Source: an uncultured Mucilaginibacter sp. (GTDB lineage Bacteria; Bacteroidota; Bacteroidia; Sphingobacteriales; Sphingobacteriaceae). From it: a stretch of DNA of 20,268 nucleotides. Each line of letters starts with the position of its first letter. The first letter of the stretch is position 1. This document shows positions 15,620 to 20,268 of the stretch, piece after piece. The position numbers and the translations under genes are program-made. The notes below the pieces were generated by a model that saw nothing but the letters and a program-made list of their open reading frames with translations, was not told the DNA's origin and searched no databases. The stretch is taken from contig NZ_CAMLOV010000098.1 in NCBI RefSeq assembly GCF_946481715.1, positions 1-20,268 of the forward strand, in the 5' to 3' direction.

Positions 15620-18600
15620 TTATTTTAAGGTTATGTTTGCACCAAAAGTAAATACCCTCGGCTGCGAGTAATAACCGCCATCCCATCCTGCCTGAAGTGG
15701 GTTCCATGAGCCAATTTCAGGATCCGTACCCTTATAATTTGTAATTACGAAGGCATTGGATACAGTAGCAAATACCCTAAAAGAACTTATAGATATTTTT
15801 GATAAAATATTTTCTGACACCCGATAACCTAACGTGATATTTTTGCAACGCAGGAATGAAGCATCCTGGATAAACAAATCATTAGGGCGATTATTGCCGT
15901 TGGTATTGTCTTGCCTCAATCCTACAACCGTTGTATTTGGGTTGGTAACGTACACATTGTTAATATCGGATGCAGGGACATTAGGATCTACCAAAGCCAA
16001 TCTGGCATAACCTAATACATCTGTATAATAGCTGGTATTGTTCTGCGAATCGGTTTGCGATACCCACACCTGGTTGAACACTTTATTGCCATAACTGCCG
16101 GCGAAGAAGATATTCAAATCAAAATTTTTGTAGTTAAAGGTGTTATTGATACCATACTGGAATTTCGGTAGCGGGGAACCCAAAAAGGTCTCGTTTCTTG
16201 AATCGATAATACCATCGCCATTCAAATCCTTGAACATACGGTCGCCGTACCAGATACCACCGCCCGACGATGAAATTGGATAGGGAACGCCGGTTGAGTT
16301 AGCAGGGCGGGCATGTGTTACAAAATCCTCTGGCTTTGAATAAATCCCGTCGAATATATAACCATAAAATTCACCAATGGCCTGGCCCACCCGGGTGGTT
16401 TGGATTACATCGTTGCCAAATGTCGTGCTTAAGTTAGCCTGGCTTCCACCGGAACCTAAATCAAGCACTTTGTTTTTATTCCGCGACAGGGTAACGCTGG
16501 TTTTCCAATTGAAGTTTTTAGTGCTGATATTGGTAGAACTGATTTGGAAGTCGAACCCTCTATTGTACACCGAACCCACATTCGCATAGGGTGCCACCAT
16601 GGTTCCCGGCGAGTAACCTGCAGCAGTACCCGTATATAACGGAAGCGGCACCTTTAATAAAAGCCCGTGTGTTTCGCGGTCGTAAACATCAAATGAAAAA
16701 TTTAACCGCCCGTTAAAAAATGTCCCGTCAATCCCTGCGCTGTAATAATTTGTTTTTTCCCACTTCACGTCCGGGTTTGCCAAATTGCTCTGAAATTGCG
16801 CTGTACCCGAGAGGCTGTTAGACACCGATGTAAGTTGGGTTACAAAGGTATTGCCCGGTATGCCCTGGTTGTTGGTAAGCCCATAACCAAGCCTCAACTT
16901 CAATTCATCTATAGCTTTTACATCCTTTAAAAACACCTCTTTATTAATTTTCCAGGCAAAACCACCCGAATAGGTAGTTACCCAACGATCTGCGCTTGGG
17001 AAATTTGCAGAACCATCGTTCCGTATATTGCCGGTGAGCAGGTATTTGTCATCCCATGAAAAATTAACACGGCCGAACCAGGATTCCTGTGCACCGCCCC
17101 CCGGAGGGTTTGAATATGAATTATCGCCTCCGTTTGTGGCCGTGGTTGGGTCCCCGGCACTAATGCCCTGCACGTTGTTCGAAGCAAAATTCCTTCGCCC
17201 GCCACCAACATTTTCGAACGAGCTTTCCTGCGCTTCGTGCCCAGCTAAAGCATCGAATTTAAATTTCCCGAAATTATGGTTGTACGTTAAAAAATTGCGT
17301 ATTACGGTATAAAAGTTTTGGCTGGCGGCTGAAGAACCGCTGTTAGGGCTGGGAGTGCCTTTACCAAAAACGTAAGATGGCGAAAAATGATTTTCGGTAC
17401 TAAAATCAAAATTACCGGATAGTTCATTCCGCAGCGATAAACCTTCGGCGAATCTTATTTCGGCGTAGACGTTACCGAATATCTGATTCCGCTTTTTTAG
17501 GTTTTTGAGAATAGAGGCCAACGCTACCGGGTTGGCAGAAGGTTGCACCCAACCGCTGGTGTTGGTAACAGCACCCCAGGAGCCATCCGCGTTTGTTACA
17601 GGGATATCGGGGGTATTATCTAATGCGGCCCTAATTACATTACCGTTAGTTGAAGATACATTTTCATCAACGTGGGCCAACTGAAGGCTTGTGCCTATTT
17701 TTAGCCAGTTAGTGGTTTTATTGTCCAGGTTCAACCGTACCGAGTACCTGGTAAAATCAGACCCAAGGGCTATCCCCTGCTGATTGAAATACGAGGTTGA
17801 TAGTAAATATTGAGTCCTGGCATCCCCGCCGCTTACCGTAAGTGTGTGATTCATCATCGGAGCTTTCCGGAATAGTTCTTTTTGCCAGTCGGTACCTTTA
17901 CCTAAATATTGCGGGTTGGCAAATTCGGGCCTCGAATCGAAGCCCCAGACAGCCGCCCGGGCATTAATGAATGTGGCGAGCTGTTGCAAATCTATTGTCG
18001 GAAGTCGCTTGGCTATTTCCTGGTAACCCGCATAGAAATCATAAGTTATCCGAGGTGGCCCGGCTTTGCCCCTTTTTGTAGTAATAACAACCACGCCATT
18101 GGTTGCCTGCGAACCGTATATGGCCGTTGCCGAGGCATCCTTCAATACATCTATCGATTCAATTTCGGCAGGGTTGATGCTATTTAATGGGTTGGAACCA
18201 CTGCCCGGGTCGTTTACCGGTGGAATAATAACGCCATCTATAACGTACAGTGGCGAATTGGAGCCGCTAATTGACGACACACCACGTATCTGGATAGATA
18301 CGCCACCACCGGGCTGACCCGATACCTGCTGGACCACAACGCCGGCAACCTTGCCCTGCAGGGCTTGGTCAAAAGTAGTTGGTTGGGTTTTGCGGAGCTC
18401 GTCGCCTGATACTGAACTTATCGAACCGGTAACATCTTTTCTTTTTGTGCGGGCGTAACCGGTTACAACCACTTCATTTAAATTACTGGAGGTAGAATTT
18501 AGCTTAACATCTATTGCACTTGCAAGTTTAACACTCACCTCTTGGGTAGAATACCCTAAAAAGCTAAAAACGAGCACGTTTCCCGGCGATGCGGCTATTG

Positions 18601-18805
18601 AGTATTTACCATCTACACCTGTTACAGCTCCGGTAGTTGTTCCCTTAAGCTTAACGTTTACTCCCGGCATGGGTTGGTCATTGTCGGCACTTGTTACTTT
18701 CCCAGTGATATTTAAGGTTTGTGCCTGGGCTGAAAAATAAAGGAACAGGCCCATAATAATTAATGAAATTCGGTGTTTCACTCTCTTTTGTAAATTTTTA
18801 TCCAT
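15620..18805 (-). CDS. susC-like: SusC/RagA-type TonB-dependent outer-membrane transporter
   Basis: 1061 residues, the usual SusC size. The signal peptide ends near residue 28 (SAQA/QT). Residues about 31-105 form the carboxypeptidase-regulatory-like extension (ITGKVTSADNDQPMPGVNV, GKYSI, FLGY), followed by the TonB box region LNEVVVTGYART near 109-120. The plug domain includes ALQGKVAGVVVQQ, GGGVSIQIRGVSSISG, PLYVIDG and IDVLKDASATAIYGS with NGVVVITTKRG. The remainder is the beta-barrel, ending in a strand typical for outer-membrane proteins (RVFTFGANITLK). It uses TonB and proton-motive force to import oligosaccharides handed over by SusD. No N-terminal anti-sigma (FecR-type signalling) extension is visible, which fits control by the adjacent HTCS. 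It is the first gene of the uptake unit. Confidence 0.97.
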   Translation of the reverse strand: MDKNLQKRVKHRISLIIMGLFLYFSAQAQTLNITGKVTSADNDQPMPGVNVKLKGTTTGAVTGVDGKYSIAASPGNVLVFSFLGYSTQEVSVKLASAIDVKLNSTSSNLNEVVVTGYARTKRKDVTGSISSVSGDELRKTQPTTFDQALQGKVAGVVVQQVSGQPGGGVSIQIRGVSSISGSNSPLYVIDGVIIPPVNDPGSGSNPLNSINPAEIESIDVLKDASATAIYGSQATNGVVVITTKRGKAGPPRITYDFYAGYQEIAKRLPTIDLQQLATFINARAAVWGFDSRPEFANPQYLGKGTDWQKELFRKAPMMNHTLTVSGGDARTQYLLSTSYFNQQGIALGSDFTRYSVRLNLDNKTTNWLKIGTSLQLAHVDENVSSTNGNVIRAALDNTPDIPVTNADGSWGAVTNTSGWVQPSANPVALASILKNLKKRNQIFGNVYAEIRFAEGLSLRNELSGNFDFSTENHFSPSYVFGKGTPSPNSGSSAASQNFYTVIRNFLTYNHNFGKFKFDALAGHEAQESSFENVGGGRRNFASNNVQGISAGDPTTATNGGDNSYSNPPGGGAQESWFGRVNFSWDDKYLLTGNIRNDGSANFPSADRWVTTYSGGFAWKINKEVFLKDVKAIDELKLRLGYGLTNNQGIPGNTFVTQLTSVSNSLSGTAQFQSNLANPDVKWEKTNYYSAGIDGTFFNGRLNFSFDVYDRETHGLLLKVPLPLYTGTAAGYSPGTMVAPYANVGSVYNRGFDFQISSTNISTKNFNWKTSVTLSRNKNKVLDLGSGGSQANLSTTFGNDVIQTTRVGQAIGEFYGYIFDGIYSKPEDFVTHARPANSTGVPYPISSSGGGIWYGDRMFKDLNGDGIIDSRNETFLGSPLPKFQYGINNTFNYKNFDLNIFFAGSYGNKVFNQVWVSQTDSQNNTSYYTDVLGYARLALVDPNVPASDINNVYVTNPNTTVVGLRQDNTNGNNRPNDLFIQDASFLRCKNITLGYRVSENILSKISISSFRVFATVSNAFVITNYKGTDPEIGSWNPLQAGWDGGYYSQPRVFTFGANITLK

Positions 18806-18844
18806 CTTATAAAGGGATTTTAAGGTTTGATAATTGGTTCATTG

Positions 18845-18858
18845 TTGGTTGGTTGGTT
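18845..18858. repeat. Short tetranucleotide repeat in the SusC leader
   Basis: Three tandem TTGG units plus TT lie 40-53 bases before the SusC start, within the presumed untranslated leader. It is too short to be confident of phase variation. Confidence 0.5.
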
Positions 18859-18926
18859 AGTAATTAATTGGTTTTATTTCATTCATAATTATTTTCTATT
18901 TCTGTTATCCTATCTTTTTTGATAAA

Positions 18927-18953
18927 CAAATACTCAAGAACTATCATTTGCAA
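18927..18953 (-). promoter_or_regulatory. Weak candidate promoter for the SusC operon
   Basis: On the minus strand TTGC is followed, after about 17 bases, by AGTATTTG, which only partly matches the Bacteroidota pattern TTTG with TAnnTTTG. It lies about 120 bases before the SusC start. Listed only as the best candidate seen. Confidence 0.25.
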
Positions 18954-19352
18954 CTACTTCGCTGTTAGTTTTTCAAATGAAAATACCGCCCAAACAGGCA
19001 GTAAGAAACTTCGGGTGCTGCCAAACGCATGCTACTGATTCAAAAAAAAATTTAACTGTTGGTCCAATTGGTTATTGGTGGAACATAGTTGATAAGCAAT
19101 TTCTTAAGCAAATAACTTATAGCCCGTATTCCAAAGCATGAAACTATGATTACTTAAAAGGGAAGGGGTGGTAGAGTTGAGCAAAAATATAGACCAAATG
19201 TGCAAACCAATACAATAACCTATAAATGAGTATGTTAATATACAATCAGCCGGCTTTTTGCATTATACCGGTAGAGGAAATTTTAATAATACTGCAATCG
19301 GCAGGTTTCCGGGAAGGGGCGTCGTTGGACTATGGGCCAATAATTGGCACCT

Positions 19353-19379
19353 AAAAATTGAGGCACCTGGCGGTACCTC
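19353..19379 (-). terminator. Probable intrinsic terminator after the HTCS gene
   Basis: On the minus strand GAGGTACC pairs with GGTGCCTC (one G-U type mismatch) across a 4-base GCCA loop, and AATTTTTAGG follows. It lies about 75 bases after the HTCS stop and separates the regulator from the SusC transcript. Confidence 0.55.
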
Positions 19380-19454
19380 AAACCGAAGATTGTAATGAGC
19401 TAGCCCTTGTTACTCATTTGGATGAGCATTTATAGCGAACACGATTAGCAGCGA

Positions 19455-20268
19455 TCATTCTCTACCTTCGGCTTCGGATAATTTCTTTTGGCGAACAGAA
19501 CTGACATAAGCAGAAGGAAGTGTATTATACTCTTCCTTAAATAGTTTTGTAAAATATTTGGGGGTGTTAAAGCCTACTTCATAGCAAATCTGGCTGATGG
19601 TCATCTGGCTATTCTCGAGCAAATACACCGCTTTTTTAAGCCTTATAGAACGGATAAATTCAACAGGCGATTTGCCTGTAAGCATCAATACCTTATTATA
19701 GAGCGATCCGCGGCTCATATTCATTTGGCGGCTTAATTCTTCTACCGAAAGGCTATCGTTTACAATGTTAAGTTCGATATATTCTACTATACTCCTCAAC
19801 AGTTTTTCATCTTCGCTTTGTAAAGGGGTTTCCTGCAATTGCACATCCATTTGTTTCTTGTATGTGCGCTTATAGGTATCCCGCAATGTTAGGATGTTTT
19901 TGATTTTTGATAGAAGTATTTCGAAATTAAATGGCTTCGTCATGTAGTCATTCGCACCAATTTCCAAACCTTTTACTTGTTCTGCCTCAGCCGTTAAGGC
20001 TGTTAGCAAAACAACGGGTATGTGCGATGTGCGCTTATCATTTTTTAATTTTTGGCACAATTCTATCCCGGTCATCTCAGGCATACTGATATCACTTACA
20101 ATTATATCCGGATGTTGCGAAAGGGCTTTTTGCCAGCCTTCCCTCCCGTTTGAAGCTTCTATTAAAAAAAATATGTCTTTTAAATTGTCCTTTAAATAAA
20201 AACGGAAATCATCGTTATCCTCAACCAAAAGAACCACCGGCATTTTGTTTGCCCGCTGCTGTTTGGAT
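19455..20268 (-). CDS. Hybrid two-component system sensor/regulator, C-terminal part (receiver + AraC-type HTH)
   Basis: The reading frame stays open to the window edge, upstream of the internal Met codon at 20243, so the gene is truncated by the window and the sensor and kinase domains lie outside. The visible part starts with a response-regulator receiver domain (VVLLVEDNDDFRFYL): counted from that Met, the acidic pair is near residues 10-11, the phospho-acceptor is Asp51 in IIVSDISMPEM and the conserved Lys is 103 in YMTKPF. After a linker comes an AraC-type DNA-binding domain with two helix-turn-helix units (LSVEELSRQMNMSRGSLYNK and ISQICYEVGFNTPKYFTKLF). In HTCS proteins the periplasmic part senses an oligosaccharide and the HTH domain activates the neighbouring PUL. 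Position just upstream of SusC, in the same direction, fits that role. A stand-alone response regulator is less likely because the frame continues upstream. Confidence 0.92.
   Translation of the reverse strand, partial: SKQQRANKMPVVLLVEDNDDFRFYLKDNLKDIFFLIEASNGREGWQKALSQHPDIIVSDISMPEMTGIELCQKLKNDKRTSHIPVVLLTALTAEAEQVKGLEIGANDYMTKPFNFEILLSKIKNILTLRDTYKRTYKKQMDVQLQETPLQSEDEKLLRSIVEYIELNIVNDSLSVEELSRQMNMSRGSLYNKVLMLTGKSPVEFIRSIRLKKAVYLLENSQMTISQICYEVGFNTPKYFTKLFKEEYNTLPSAYVSSVRQKKLSEAEGRE

Larger units (their letters stand above)
18806..19454. other. Regulatory gap between the HTCS regulator and SusC
   Basis: About 650 bases without a credible gene. The part near SusC should hold the PUL promoter, the 5' leader and the binding site of the HTCS output domain. 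I see a short (TTGG) repeat close to the SusC start, a weak promoter candidate near 18927-18953, small palindromes at 19064-19071 (CCAATTGG) and 19248-19255 (AGCCGGCT), and a terminator for the regulator at 19353-19379. No tRNA or obvious riboswitch is visible. Confidence 0.6.

Overview
The window is one polysaccharide utilisation locus (PUL) of a Bacteroidota bacterium. All credible genes lie on the minus strand, so transcription runs from high to low coordinates. Evidence for the phylum: a SusC/SusD pair, a hybrid two-component regulator with an AraC-type output domain, BACON domains, Bacteroidota-style lipoprotein signals (Cys-Lys-Lys after the lipobox), and A/T-rich leaders without Shine-Dalgarno sequences. 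Overall style resembles soil Sphingobacteriales (Mucilaginibacter or Pedobacter type), but the genus cannot be fixed from this sequence.

Layout in transcription order. (1) 20268-19455: C-terminal part of the hybrid two-component sensor/regulator (HTCS), cut by the window edge and followed by a probable terminator. (2) 19454-18806: about 650 bases without a gene, expected to hold the main PUL promoter. (3) 18805-12465: the uptake module of SusC-like transporter, SusD-like lipoprotein and an IPT/TIG-repeat surface glycan-binding lipoprotein, closed by a perfect 10-bp stem terminator. (4) 12385-9277: two paralogous lipoprotein endoglucanases, each a BACON domain plus GH5 catalytic domain, separated by a gap with a perfect 38-bp palindrome. 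(5) 9276-8608: a mostly empty stretch. (6) 8607-8393: remnant of a deleted glycosidase gene, with an intact signal peptide start and an intact C-terminal end but the middle gone and the frames out of register. (7) 8370-45: GH39, GH3 and GH42-type enzymes and a parallel beta-helix protein with a C-terminal PDZ domain, each with a signal peptide.

Proposed function: a hemicellulose with a beta-1,4-glucan backbone is bound at the surface by the IPT protein and SusD and cut by the GH5 lipoproteins. Oligosaccharides enter through SusC and are trimmed by GH3 (beta-glucosidase), GH39 (beta-xylosidase or similar), GH42 (beta-galactosidase) and perhaps the beta-helix protein. The HTCS would sense a breakdown product and switch on the locus. 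BACON-GH5 plus an IPT-type binding protein recalls xyloglucan loci, but no GH31 alpha-xylosidase is in the window, so the substrate remains open.

I found no tRNA, rRNA, CRISPR, insertion sequence or phage gene. The most unusual items are the collapsed glycosidase gene, the long palindrome between the GH5 genes, the altered glycine motif in one GH5 paralogue, and the PDZ-tailed beta-helix protein. I do not see a wholly new kind of system.
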